Below, piece after piece: positions 33,847 to 45,915 of a stretch of 64,000 nt of DNA (the first letter of the stretch is position 1; every line of letters starts with the position of its first letter). Below the pieces are notes generated by a model. The model was not told the DNA's origin and searched no databases. It saw only the letters and a program-made list of their open reading frames with translations. Both the position numbers and the translations under genes were made by a program. Source of the stretch: Voacanga thouarsii (taxonomy: Eukaryota > Streptophyta > Magnoliopsida > Gentianales > Apocynaceae); assembly GCA_026120185.1 (NCBI GenBank), contig JANUWF010000008.1:3720001-3784000 (forward strand), read 5' to 3'.

Positions 33847-35216
33847 GGTCGTGTTTACCCCTAGGGTTTTGGAGTTGTTTTCGTTAATTCCCTTAACCCT
33901 AGGTTTCGTGCATATCTCATATATGTCACGAAAATCATTGAAGAACTAAGAATTCTAAAACAATTAGAATTTTCTAATTGTAATTGGAAATATCAAGTTC
34001 TCACAATTACAATTTGGACCATTAATTATAACTAATTATAATTTGGCCACAACAACTTCTCTTTCTCGCAATTAACCCCACTATGTTATCAAATAACATC
34101 TTGAGTATATAATCCTCTATTGTGTATGACCTATTAGGTTTCCCAATCAATTGGTAGCGAACATGAATTAATTCAAACGTCTTTGAGATTAACAATCCAT
34201 AATTAATTAGAATTAATCATATTAATTCTAATTAGGATTGGTTTATTAATCCATCAATTAATAAATCATATTCTGCAGATCATGAGCAGTATCTAGCAAT
34301 ACATCATGACCACCTAAGAGTTCAGGAAGTCAAGTGGCTTGACATGAACCCTTCAATAACAAACTACAATACAATTAACCCATTTCACCATATAATATCT
34401 CATTCGGTTTGGAGTAAAGAATTAGTGTCAACTCCCTCCAGAATATATTAATTTTGGCCCGAATATAATAGTACTTATTCTAGGAACCCACTACTCTAGA
34501 TGTGTATCAAGTGAAACTATTTCCAATACACAATCGCCTTGGCCAAGGACTTCTTGAGTAGTAATTCCTACAAGTGGCCGTGAGATATTTGCCCCTACTA
34601 TTAAGAGTGGTGAATCATTTATTGACCCTCTCAACTACTTTCGTTTACCTTACAATGTACCCAATATCCATCTCATAGGCGGCCCTCGATTTGGCTCTAG
34701 AGATTGGAATCAAAGCACAATGCTCAGCAAACAAAGTACCTTAGAGATCTCAAGTCTAAAGATACTTACATGTTTGCTATTTTGAGATTATATCACTGGT
34801 ACTAAATAGTTATCCATGTGATTATCTCATAGCTAGATCATCTAATGTACTTGTTCTATTAACAAGCATCTGCGTATTAACTTTGAGTATCTCAATACTC
34901 ACGGGTATGAGAAATACCGCCTGATCAAATCAAGAAATCTAACACATGCTAGTCTTAACGCATTAATGATGTCCTATCTCACTAATACTACGACTAGGGA
35001 CTATTTAAGTACTAACACTATACAGTGTAGTAGGAATCTCATATCATGATCTCTATCATAATTTCCTTAACATAGTTTTGTACTAAGGACTTTATCTAAC
35101 AGTTATATTACACAAAAGTAAACAAAAGAAACTGTAAGATAAATAATGCCTTTTATTAAAATAAAATGTGTCATATACAATGTACAAGTGATTGCCTGTA
35201 GGGCATAACACAAACA
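33471..35216 (-). mobile_element. Copia-3 3' LTR
   Basis: 1746 bp, minus strand from TGTTTGTGTTATGCCC (35216) to a TATCA end at 33471. The adjoining polypurine tract and pol on its right show it is the 3' LTR. It interrupts copia-2 at 33470. It has a (GA)n run at about 33803-33842 and a CTAGGGTTT telo-box at 33780. Downstream of it ACAGA (33466-33470) would be the target duplication; its partner is lost with the 5' end. Confidence 0.85.
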
Positions 35217-35231
35217 AACTCCCACTTGCAC
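35217..35231 (-). other. Copia-3 polypurine tract
   Basis: On the minus strand GTGCAAGTGGGAGTT directly precedes the LTR start, matching the copia-1 tract. Confidence 0.85.
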
Positions 35232-35513
35232 TAGAGCCAATCATTCATGTATCTAATATTGAATGACTCAACATGCCTATCATGTTTCTTTTGGGATAGT
35301 GCTTTTGTAAGCGAGTCAGCTATGTTCTCATCGGTGGGAACTCTCTCTATCTTTACATCATTCCTATCTATGATCTCCCAGATCAGATGATAGCGTCGGA
35401 GTATGTGTTTGGATCGTTGGTGAGACCGTGGCTCCTTTACTTATGCAATAGCTCCGTTGTTATCACAATACAGAGATATTGGACCAACAATGCTAGGAAC
35501 CACACCCAATTCC
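35232..35513 (-). pseudogene. Copia-3 pol, last part of RNase H
   Basis: Minus-strand frame with I-S-L-Y-C-D-N-N-G-A-I-A, then K-E-P-R-S-H and E-N-I-A-D-S-L-T-K-A-L, the usual end of copia RNase H, followed by a stop and the polypurine tract. It continues the frame that breaks off at 38109, so the intervening 2.6 kb is an insertion. Confidence 0.85.
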
Positions 35514-36417
35514 TGTTAGGTATCTCTTACGCATATCATATATGGCGCAGTGGAAGAATAAAACGAGATACCATCCCAAGACCCGCATATGTGTGGAAAA
35601 CAAGATATAAAGATAACAAAGGTAACAACTTTTACCTTTCTTTGATCATTCGAAGAACAAAAATTTCTTCTTTAAGTCGAGGCGTGATCCAGCAATCCTC
35701 TTGATCAAACTCCACGAGAGTTGAACGTCTAACCACTATAATCACAGTATGTGATTATCTCTAAAAGTAATCCACACAGAGGAATACTCAAGCACCAAAA
35801 TTCCCTGTGCTAGCAAAAAAAGATGGCGGCTAGGGTTTCTCAAGAATAATCATGAAAGAGAGAGAGAAGAGAGAAATCATGTGCTTTAGGGTTTGGAGTT
35901 ATTTTCGTGTCTTTCACAAAATCAGCTAGGGTTTCAAGTGTATCTCTATATCACACAAAAAATCGTGCTCAAAATATACTCCAATATCAGAATTCTAAAA
36001 CAGTTAGAATTTCCTAATTGTAATTGGAAACATCAAGTTCTCACAATTACAATTTGGACCATTAATTATAACTAATTATAATTTGGCCACAACAACTTCT
36101 CTTTCTCGCAATTAACCCCACTATATTATCAAATAACATCTTAAGTATATAATCCTCTATTATGAGTGACCTATTAGGTTTCCCAACCAATTGTTAGCGA
36201 ATATGAATTAATCCAAACTCTTTGAGATTAATAATCCATAATTAATTAGAATTAATCATATTAATTCTAATTAGGATTGGTTTATTAATTCATCAATTAA
36301 TAAACCCATATTCCTAGATCATGAGTGGTATCTAGCAACACATCATGACCCCCCAAGAGTCTAGGAAGTCAAGTGGCTTGACAAGAACCCTTCAATAACA
36401 AACTACAGTGCAATTAA
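35514..36417 (-). mobile_element. Partial copia LTR (first copy of a head-to-tail pair)
   Basis: 904 bp beginning TGTTAGGTATCTC and homologous to the left half of the adjacent LTR, stopping at GTGCAATTAA. ATTCC precedes it (35509-35513), matching GTTCC after the next LTR (38109-38113) with one change, so the pair entered as one insertion. Includes GGCTAGGGTTT at about 35827. Confidence 0.82.
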
Positions 36418-38108
36418 TATTGGGTATCTCAGGCTCGTATCCTATACGGCGCAGCAGAAAATAAAACGAGATACCATCCCAGGACCCGCCTATGTGTGGA
36501 AAACAAGACATAAAGTTAATAAAGGTAATAGCTTTTTATCTTTGTTTGATTGTCCGAAGAACAAAAATTTCTTCTTGAAGTCAAGGCGCGATCCAGCAAT
36601 CCTCTTGATCCAACTTCACGAGAGTTGAACGTCTAATCACTATAATCACAGTGTGTGATTATCTTTAACAGTAATCCACATAGAGGAATACTAAATCACC
36701 AAAATTTCCTATGCTAATAGAAAAAGATGGCGGCTAGGGCTTCTCAAGGACAATTGAGAGAAAGATAGAGAGAAGAGAGAATGTTGTGTTGTTGGTTTTC
36801 GTGTGTATAACCCATAGCTAGGGTTGGTGGCCATATCATCATATAACACAAAAAACCCTACCAAAAATTGAGAATTCTAATCCTATTAGAATTCCCTAAT
36901 TGTAATTGGAAACATCAAGTTCTCACAATTACAATTTGGACCATAAATTATAACTAATTATAATTTGTCCACAACTTCTCTTTCTCTCAATTAATCCCAC
37001 TATGTTATCCAATAACATCTTGAGTATATATTAGGTTTCTCAGTCAATTGATAGAGAACATAAATTAATCCAAACTTCTTTAAGATTAATAATCCATAAT
37101 TAAATAGAATTAATCCTATTAATTCTAATCAGGATTGGTTTATTAATTCATCAATTAATAAACTCATATTCCCAGATCATGAGCGGTATCTAGCAACACA
37201 TCATGTCCACCCAAGAGTCCAAGAAGTCAAGTGGCTTGACATGAACCCTTCAATAACAAACTTCAGTGTAATTAACTCCTTTCACCATACAATATCTCAT
37301 TCGGTTTGGAGTACGAAATTAGTGTCAACTCCCTCCAGAATTAATTCTGGCCTGAATACAATAGTACTTGTACCAGGAACCCACTACTCTAGATGTGTAT
37401 CAATTGGAACTATTTCCAATACACAATCGCATTGGCTAAGGACTTCTCGAGTAGTAATTCCTACAAATGACCGTGAGATATTTGCCCCTACTATTAGGAG
37501 TGGTGAATCCTTTATTGACCCTCTCAACTATTTTCATTTATCTTACAATGTACCCAATATCCATCCCATAGGCAGCCCTCGATTGAGCTCCGGAGATTGG
37601 AATTAAAGTACAATACTCAGCAAACAAAGTATCTTAGAGATCTCAAGTCTAAGGATACTTGCACGTTTGCTATATTGAGATTATATCACTGGCACTAAAT
37701 AGTTATCCATGTGATTATCTCATAACTAAGTCATCCAATGAACTTGTTCCATTAACAAACATCCATGTGTTAACTTTAAGTATCTCAATACTCATGGATA
37801 TGAGAACCACCGCCTGATCAAATCAAGAAATCTAACACATGCTAGTCTTAACGCATTAATGATGTCCTGTCTCATTAATACTATTACTAGGGACTATTTA
37901 AGTACTAACACTATACAGTGTAGTAAGAATCTCATATCATAATCTCTATCATAATTTCTTAACACAGTGTTGTACTAGGAACTTTATCTAACAGTTATTT
38001 TACACAAAAGTAAACAAAAGAAACTGTAAAATAAATAATGCCTTTTATTAAAATAAAATGTGTTATATACAATATACAAATGATTGCCTCTAAGGCACAA
38101 CACTAACA
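36418..38108 (-). mobile_element. Full copia LTR (second copy of the pair)
   Basis: 1691 bp; left end TATTGGGTATCTC (eroded TG), right end CACTAACA followed by GTTCC. On the minus strand it starts TGTTAGTGTTGTGCC. It belongs to the TGTTAG family. Its start directly abuts the truncated copy, as expected if a deletion within an LTR-internal-LTR element removed the internal region. Confidence 0.85.
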
Positions 38109-39957
38109 GTTCCGTCACGAACTTCTTGATCCAAACGGCCTCCTTAGCTGCTTCAAAAGCGGCTATGTACTCAGCTTCTGTCGTAGAGTCGGCAATAGTC
38201 TTTTGTTTGGAACTCTTCTAACTTATTGCTCCTCCATACAACATAAACATATATCCTGATTGTGATTTGAAATCTTCTTTGTCAGATTGAAAACTGGCAT
38301 CTGTATACCCGTTTATTTTCAAATCACCTTCTTCATATACTAAGAACACATCATTAGTCCTTCGTAAGTACTTAAGGATGTTCTTTATAGCTGTCTAATG
38401 ACCCTTACTATCAAATTGAGAGCACAAGATACATCGGGCCTTGTACATATCATAGCGTACATGATAGATCCAACTACCAAAACATATGGAATCTTACTCA
38501 TGTGATCCCTTTCAACTTGTGTCTTAGGAGACATCAATTTTGAAAGACTTACACCATGTGACATGGGTAAGAATCCCCTTTTGGATTGATCCATGCTAAA
38601 CCTCTATAGCACTTTATCTATGTATGTAGACTGTGAAAGACCTAGCAACCTTTTAGATCTATCTCTATAGATTCTTATTCCAAGAATATAGGTTGATTCA
38701 CCAAGGTCTTTCATAGAGAATTGTTTGGACAACCAAACTTTAACCGTTTTCAAGATAGGTATATCGTTCTTATTAGCAATATGTCATCTACATAAATCAA
38801 TAAGAAAATGATTGCACTCCCACTGACCTTCTTGTATACACAAGACTCGTCTATGTTTTGAATGAAACCAAACTCTTTGATTGTTTCATCAAAATGGATG
38901 TTCCAACTCTTATAAGGTTGCTTAAGTCCATAAATAGACCTTTGCAGCTTACATATTTTTATGCCATCATTGGATGTGAAACCTTCAGGTTGTGTCATAT
39001 ATATTTCCTCAGTCAGATTTCCATTTAAGAAAGCTGTTTTCACATCCATTTGCCAAATTTCATAATCATAATGAGCAGCAATGGTTAGGAATATCTTAAT
39101 GGATTTTAACATGGCCACTAGCGAGAAAGTTTCGTCATAGTCAATACCATGTTGTTTACGATAACCCTTCGCCACTAGTCGTGCTTTATAGGTAACTACA
39201 TTACCATCCATGTCTGTTTTCTTCTTGAAAACCCATTTGCACCCAATAGGTTTAATTTCTTTGGGTGGATCAACTAAAGTCCATACTTGATTGTCGTACA
39301 TGGAATCCATCTCTAACTTCATGACCTCAAGCCATTTACCAGATTCTAAACTGTTTAGAACATCCTTATAGGTAGTAGGCTCATCTTCATTTATGAACAA
39401 TACGTTATTGTGGTCACTAATGAGAAATTCATATCTCTCAAGTGCCACACGTATCCTACTAGACCTACGAGGTTCTTGTGTAATAGAATGTTCATTTATT
39501 CTCTCAATAGATGTGGGATCAGACGGTTGATCCTTGTTTATTTAATCTTTTTGAACTTCACTAAGTTCAATTTTACTCCTACTGTCCCCTTTGAGCATGT
39601 GCCCCTTCTCTAAGAAGATGACATGCTTCGAAACAAATACTTTATTTTCAGAGGGTAGGTAGAAGTAATATCTAGAGGATTCTTTCGGATATCCCACAAA
39701 CAAACACTTGTCAGACTTACTATCAAGTTTGACTAACTGTGGCCTTTTGATAAAGGCAGGACAACCCCATACTCGCAAGTGAGATAACTTTGGCTTCTTA
39801 CCAAAGAACATCTCAAATGGGGTAGAATCAATCGATTTTTTCGAAACTCTATTTAGTATATTTATAGAAGTCTCTAGTGCATACTCCCAAAATAATTTTG
39901 ATAGGTCTGCAGAAGCCATCATGGTCCGTCCCATGTCTAGAAGGGTTCGATTCCCAT
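38109..39957 (-). pseudogene. Copia-3 pol: integrase end, RT, RNase H
   Basis: The best preserved copia coding region here. 39542-39934: integrase C-terminal part with N-R-V-S-K-K and G-C-P-A-F. 38750-39448: 232 open codons of reverse transcriptase with W-V-F-K-K-K, A-R-L-V-A-K-G, M-D-V-K-T-A-F-L-N-G and I-Y-V-D-D. Then the connection (38385-38594) and RNase H up to 38109. A few stops and frame changes separate these pieces. At 39957 the frame is cut in the integrase by a chromovirus LTR fragment, so protease, gag and 5' LTR are missing. Fewer lesions than copia-1 or copia-2 suggest a younger insertion. Confidence 0.9.
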
Positions 39958-40030
39958 TTTAAAGACCCCTTGTCCTCGAGACGGAGCGACATCCCCGCCC
40001 TTTATGGGTACATAGTAGTGGGGTGTTACA
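39958..40030 (+). mobile_element. Chromovirus LTR 3'-terminal fragment
   Basis: About 73 bp matching the end of the solo LTR at 25985-29195 (AAAGACCCCTTGTCC to GGGGTGTTACA). It is wedged between copia-3 integrase and a copia LTR of opposite orientation. Confidence 0.88.
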
Positions 40031-41382
40031 CAATGCATTTTACACATTAAGTTAATAAAAGGAATTCTTTATCTTTTAATTTCTTTGTTTCATATGTTTA
40101 TGTGTATAAAAAATGTTAGATAAAGTTTCAAGTATAACACTGTATTAAGAAAATAATGATAGAGATCGTGATATGAGGTTCCTACTATACTAAACTATTT
40201 TTTATGCTTAAATTATCCCTAGTTATAGTATTAATGAGATATGATATCATTAATGTGCTAAGACTAACACGTGTTATACTTCTTGATTTGATCAAGCGGT
40301 GGTTCTCATATCCGTGAGTATTGTGATACTCAAAGTTAACACGTTGATGCTTATTATTTAAACAAGTACATTGAATGTCCTAACTATGAGATAATCATAT
40401 GGATAACTATTTTGTGCCAGTGATAAAATCTCATTATAGCAAATATGCAAGTATCCTTAGACTTGAGAACTCTAAGGTACTTTATTTGCTAAGCATTGTA
40501 CTTTGACTCCAATCTCTAGAGTTCTTACAAGACCATCTATGGGATGGATATTGGGTATAACGTAAAGGAAACGAAAGTAGTTAAGATGGTCAATAAAAGA
40601 TTCGCTACTTCTAATAGTAGAAGCGAATATCTCAATGCTACTTGTAGGAATCATTATTCAAGAAGTTCTTGGCCAAGCCGACTATGTGTTGGAAATAATT
40701 TCAATTGATACACATGTTGAGTAATGGATTTTGGGAACAACTATTAAAATATTCGGACCATAATTAATTAATATTCTAGAAGGAGTTGGTACTAATTCTA
40801 TACTCTAAAGTGAATAAGATATTGTATGGTGAAAGGAGTTTATTACACTGACGTTTCACTATTAAAAGGTTTATGTCAAGCCACTTGACTTTTTAGACTT
40901 TTGAGTGGTCATGATGCATTGCTAGATGCCGCTAATGATCTGCTAAATATAGATTTATTAATTCGAGAATTAGTAAATTCAATCCTAAGGATTTATTAAT
41001 TATAGAATTAATACATTTAATCCTAATTAGAATTAATAATGAATTCTAATTATTAAAAAGATTATTAATTCTATTGTGATAGAATTAATTCATATTAGCT
41101 ATCAATCGACTAAAAAACCTAATAAGTCATACACAATAGAGGAACTGGTACTCAAAATATTATTTGATAATATTATGGGGTTAATTTGTGAAAAGAAATA
41201 ACTTTATGGGGTGAATTATAAGTAGTTATAATTCTTAGGGCCAAATTGTAATTAGCAAGACCTAATGGGCTCAATAGCAATTTAAAAATCCCAAGGCCAT
41301 AATGAAAGGACGAGAAAAGCTCAATTATTATTTTGATTCATAAAATGTTTAGGAAACAAACAAAAGGGTTTGCTCCGGTTGA

Positions 41383-41432
<50 letters not shown>

Positions 41433-41861
41433 GGGGGGGGGGGGGGTGTAGAAAAGAGTAAGAGGTTTTGAAAACACACTATAGCTTTTCTTTTTCCTTT
41501 TCACAAGAGAACACAGGGGTTTTCTATTCTTCTTTTCCAAAAAGAAGTCTTTCTTTTTCTCCAATTAAATCAATCATATTAGCCACCAAACATTATTCTA
41601 CTAGCATAGATTTTGGTGGCTCTTGAGTACGTTCTTCGTATGAATCAATATTAAAGAAATTCCTATCCTTAGAATTTGGTGACTCGATTGGATCGACTTT
41701 TGAAGAGGATTCGTGCGGAAGAAAAATTTTAAAAGCTACATTTTCGAGGTAACTAATTTTTCTTCTTTTCTCCTAATCCGTTTATTGCATACGAGTGATC
41801 ATTTGGGTAGATTTCATTTTAATTTTTCACTGCATGTAAATTGGTTTACATGATCAAAATC
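40031..41861 (+). mobile_element. Copia LTR (TGTTAG family), plus orientation, truncated
   Basis: Homologous, in reverse, to the other TGTTAG-family LTRs (for instance the words around ATGAGATATGATATCATTA and the TTTGACTTCCTAG-like part), but lacking the first about 40 bases and its 3' continuation. The segment where the promoter would lie holds a (TA)n-(TG)n-G14 run (41384-41446). It ends at about 41861 where the Athila-type LTR starts, with no internal copia sequence following. Confidence 0.75.
41384..41446. repeat. (TA)n(TG)n(G)14 compound microsatellite
   Basis: About 35 bp of TA, then five to six TG units, then a run of 14 G. It lies about 100 bp before the LTR's GC-poor transcribed leader. 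Confidence 0.95.
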
Positions 41862-42558
41862 CAATATGAATTACTTGCTTTTATTGGGTACGTTATTAAA
41901 GTTGATTTCTTTCTAATGGACTTGTGAAACAAAATTAGATTGAGTTCAATTGAATTAATTCTATATAATTGTTTTCTTTATTGAATTGGGAAAAAAGGTT
42001 AAGAATTGAACCTAAGTAATTAAATGTTAGTTAATTTCACCTAGAGCATAGGATCATTAGCTAATTTTATGTTTATATTGCCTAAAGTATAGGGATATTC
42101 ATGAGGAATGAGCTTAATGCATTTCTTTAGTTATGTTCGTTTGATTGGAAAATCTGCTAATTTGATTAGGAAATAGTGATTTTATGGATTAGAAAAGAAA
42201 TAGAGTCTATCTTTATTCCTTCATGATGCCAGGACAATAATTGATTGTGATAAGTGTTTGATAGTTTATGTCATATTCTCAAGAATAACTATTTAATCAC
42301 ATGTTTTTTTCTTCGAGAGTTGTGTATATATTTTATCCTTATTTTTATTTTTACTATTTATCAATCTAATTAGTAGGTTAAACAATAAATAAAAAGTAAT
42401 AATTGAGTACTTATTTTTTTAGGATCAATACTCGTTAATGCCCTATATTATACTTAATGATGGGTGCACTTACTCATATGATTAATGTTTTGATTTAAAC
42501 TTGATTGGGAATAGATACAAAATTGTATAATTTTTATATACCCAAATTTAACGCATCA
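41862..42558 (+). mobile_element. Athila-type element 2, 5' LTR (3' half)
   Basis: From about AATATGAATTACTTGC it follows the 3' LTR (from near 46640) to the ACGCATCA end. The first half of the LTR is missing. Confidence 0.82.
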
Positions 42559-42564
42559 AGTTTT

Positions 42565-42582
42565 TAGTACCGTTGCCGGGGA
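42565..42582 (+). other. Athila-type primer-binding site (tRNA-Asp)
   Basis: TAGTACCGTTGCCGGGGA, seven bases after the LTR, matches the Athila tRNA-Asp primer site at 15 of 18 positions; the three differences are G-to-A or C-to-T. The following ACAATATCATGAAAGCTTG is shared with element 1. Confidence 0.88.
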
Positions 42583-43139
42583 ACAATATCATGAAAGCTT
42601 GAAATTCATTGATATACCTATATTTATATGTCTATATGTAAATATGTATATATGTTCTTTGTTTAAATAGAGGTCATAAGTTATTGTATGATGTATAAGT
42701 ATAGGCTAACTATTGTATACAATGCTAGTTGCTTGTTTGTATATGTGTAAAGTCCAAATTCTTATACCCTTATTTTTTTTTCTACTGGAAAACTTCTTAG
42801 TTTATGACCCGACAAAACGCATGAGATATCATGAAATTTAATCCAAAAATCGAAAGAACATTAACAAGGACTCAACGAGTCTATAAAAGTCGAGCTAACC
42901 AATTTAGTTCCATAGAAGAGATAGAAGTTAGCCAAAACAATAATAGTTGTAATGGTAGAAATAATAGAAAAACTATAAGAGATTTTGCTAAGCCTGCAAT
43001 TTCAAGTATTGTTGAGGGAAATTATGTTGTGATTGTGAGGTGGTGTTTGATTGAAAATTATTGTTTAGTAAGCTTGGTTAAGAGTGGGGTTGTGATCATT
43101 TTTTCATCTGTTGACCTATCTTTTCTTTTGTGAGTAATC

Positions 43140-44404
43140 ATGTCTAAATCAAGGGGTATGGCTCCACGTGCTAAAAGGTCTAGGGCCTCATCTTCTTCTA
43201 CTTCCTCTTTCGAGCCCTTTTCTACGCAGCCTACTCAGTTCTTTGAGCCTGCGTGCCAGATTTGGTACCAAACCCATATACATAACAAAATCATAGTAGA
43301 GAAGACATTCAAACCATCCCTTGACAATACACTTTAGTTATCTACCATGTTTAGGAGATTGGGATGAGAGCCCATTATTAGACTCCAGGGGGCTTATTGT
43401 CCAGTGAGGGTTATGGAGTTCTATGCTAACATGTGAGACAAAAAGAAAAACAACTTGGAGACTATTTCTACTATAGTAAAGGGGGCCCCAATTGAGTTTG
43501 ATAGGGCTAGGCTAGCCTCTATCTTGAGTGTTCCCAATGATGGCCTATGGATAGCTGTAGACTATCACAACTAAAAGATCATTTCTGAGTCTAACTGGAG
43601 CATGAGTGACACCCGCACTATCCTGGGGATGTATAAGAGGGGTCTTGTGGGACAGGTGGGCCACTCTTCTAATAATGACCTTAAAGCCCAACTATGAGCC
43701 TTAGTCTATATCTTCTCTTTTAATATTGTACCTAAGGCTAGTGGTTTCAATGAGTTGAGAGTGATTGATATATATATCCTTCACAAGATGCTTCAGAATA
43801 AGACTATCCCCCTTACCCCACTTATTATCCAATCTATGAGAGAGGTAGTCTACTCTCGCCTTTCCTACAAGGCCTTTATTTTTCCTTTAATCATCATGCA
43901 TATTCTTTAGGATTTTGGAGTGAGTTGTGATGGGGAGCTTACTGAGACCACCATTGAGCAAGATGTAGTGACTGAGCATACATTGGTCCAGTATAAGTAT
44001 CGATTTCATGAGAGAGAAAGAGAGGAGATGGATAAGACCCTTTGACGTCTAATATCCTAGGATGGAGGAGATACACCCTACTGATGAGGAGGAGGAGGAG
44101 CAACCACTACAACCTATAGCATGTGCCAATAGTTCGAGATCACAGCCTAGAATTGAGTTCAAGGCTGAGATGCGTACCCAGATGGAACAGCTTAGGCTCG
44201 GGATAGAAACCTAGATAACTATTCTTCTCCAACTTCAAGATTCTATGGATGATATGCATAGGAGGCAGGATGCTCACGAGCAGAGATTGACTACTTGAAT
44301 ACAGTTCTTGTACCAAGAGGAGATGAATCCATTAGTGGAGCTGCTGATGATGATGATGATGACGTTGATGAGGATGATGATGAATCTGGGGGGAATGCCT
44401 CATG
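43140..44404 (+). pseudogene. Retroelement ORF, putative plant transposon protein domain
   Basis: From the ATG at 43140 one frame gives a Ser/Arg-rich N-terminus (about 65 residues open), then, through stops near 43335, 43363, 43433, 43572, 43696 and 43909, a domain with M-E-F-Y-A-N-M, G-A-P-I-E-F-D-R-A-R-L-A-S-I-L, W-S-M-S-D-T-R and a helical P-L-I-I-Q-S-M segment. This resembles the domain often annotated as putative plant transposon protein in LTR-retrotransposon derivatives; the match is from memory of the pattern. After a frameshift near 44040 comes an acidic, coiled-coil-like tail with a GAT-repeat Asp stretch (44345-44395). Its role is unknown. Confidence 0.6.
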
Positions 44405-44744
44405 ATTTTCTCCTTTTATTTCTTCTTTTAGTTTTTCTTTTTTTTATTTTTACTGTTTTAATTTTAATGACTTTTCTTAGGTGTTAATTATCTTTTAACT
44501 GTTTGTTTATTTTTGCTTTTATTCGAGTTTTATGCTTTTTGTCGTGTTTCTTTTGCTTTTGAACTAGCTCAACCATTGTCAAGAAAACAATGCTCTTTTG
44601 GGATTAATTCAATATTTTTCTCAGCAATACATGGCTATGGAAAGTATTTCTTTGTCTTGTCTTTCTTTCCCTTTTCTTTTCTTTTTTTTTTATGTCCCAC
44701 AGATAATTTTTCTTATGTTATTCTCGGCCATTGGACACAATATC

Positions 44745-44766
44745 TAACTTAAGTGTGGGGGAAGGA
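44745..44766 (+). other. Internal polypurine-like motif
   Basis: TTAAGTGTGGGGGAAGGATT repeats the core of the terminal polypurine tract 1.15 kb upstream of it. It lies just after the coding remnant. Element 1 has several matching motifs at the equivalent place. Confidence 0.65.
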
Positions 44767-45299
44767 TTCAAGTCAATACTTTCTTTATTCTTCTTGATTC
44801 ACTTGAACTTTATGTGCATGTTCTTGATTCTCTTGAACTTTTTGTGCTTGTTTAACTGATTTTTGATTTTTTTTTTTATGCTAAAAATGATTTTTTGCTA
44901 AATTTTTTTGAATTTGATTATAATAGAGTTATTATTTTCTTTTTAACTTTGGATATGCATTTGTCATTCATTATGATTGGATTTTTTTTACAAGGTAAAC
45001 TTATATATTAAGTTGAATTTTATTAAGTCTTGAGAATTTAAGTTAACATTGGTTATATTTGGTATTTGAGTTTGTTTTATTCTTTAGTTTGAATGTAGAT
45101 GATATGATAAATATGAGGAGAGTTGTTGACCAATTCTTGTATTATGGATTTATAATTTTCTTGAATTTGAGTTGTGAATAAGGAATGTGAGGAAATAAGA
45201 AAAACAATAAGTGAGAAAAATCATTGTTTTGTGAGCTGAAAGATGATGAGAAAAAAAATGCTCTTGTTTTTAATTTTGAAGACCTTTTGCCGAAAATGA

Positions 45300-45500
45300 G
45301 TTTAATATGAAGAGAAGTAGCAAGTATTATTTAGTGCACTCTCTTAAGGCTATCCCAAAGGCAAGAAGGCAAGAAGGCAAAAAGGCAAAAAGAGCAAAGA
45401 AAAAAAAAAGGAAAGAAAATGATAGAAAAAAAGAGAATAATGATTGTAAAAGGGCCAATACAGTATGTCAAGAGAAATTCATTCACTTGAGGCTATCAAT
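45300..45500 (+). other. Conserved non-coding block (A-rich, GGGCCAATAC)
   Basis: An A/G-rich run (45355-45440) followed by AAAAGGGCCAATACAGTAT and AAGAGAAATTCATT, then CTTGAGGCTATCAATTCCC. The last words recur in element 1 (minus, 22560-22495 and 22445-22415). The small frame at 45307-45507 is Lys-rich because of the A-run, and is not supported as a gene. Confidence 0.55.
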
Positions 45501-45892
45501 TCCCTAAGTCGTTGAAAGAAAAGAGTGGAGTGTTTCCTTATTCTACTGCTTGAGTTGTGAAAATTTGAGTTCATGATACTTAAATTTGTTAAATAGCTAG
45601 ACTTATATGATTCATGAGTGTTTATTTTTTTGCTTAAAGGATGGAATAATTTTCTTGTACTGAATTTGAGCTTGTTTAACTTAACTTTGACGGTGTTAGG
45701 ATTATTTGATTTAATACATGAGTTTTCAAGATTTTAAAAGGGTTGAATGAATGACAAGTTTGTGTTTAAGATTAGAAGAAGATTATTACTTTATTATGGA
45801 TGAATTTGATTGAGGATGAGTTTGATGAATTGTTTTATCTTGTTCATAAGCTATTTGCTTAGTGATTAACTTTTGTTTGCTTGAGGACAAGC

Positions 45893-45915
45893 AAAAGCTT
45901 AAATGTGGGGGAATG
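45893..45915 (+). other. Athila-type element 2 polypurine tract
   Basis: GCTTAAATGTGGGGGAATG immediately precedes the LTR start TGATGGGGCT. A GCTTGAGGACAAGCAAAAG segment just before it is also in element 1. Confidence 0.85.
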
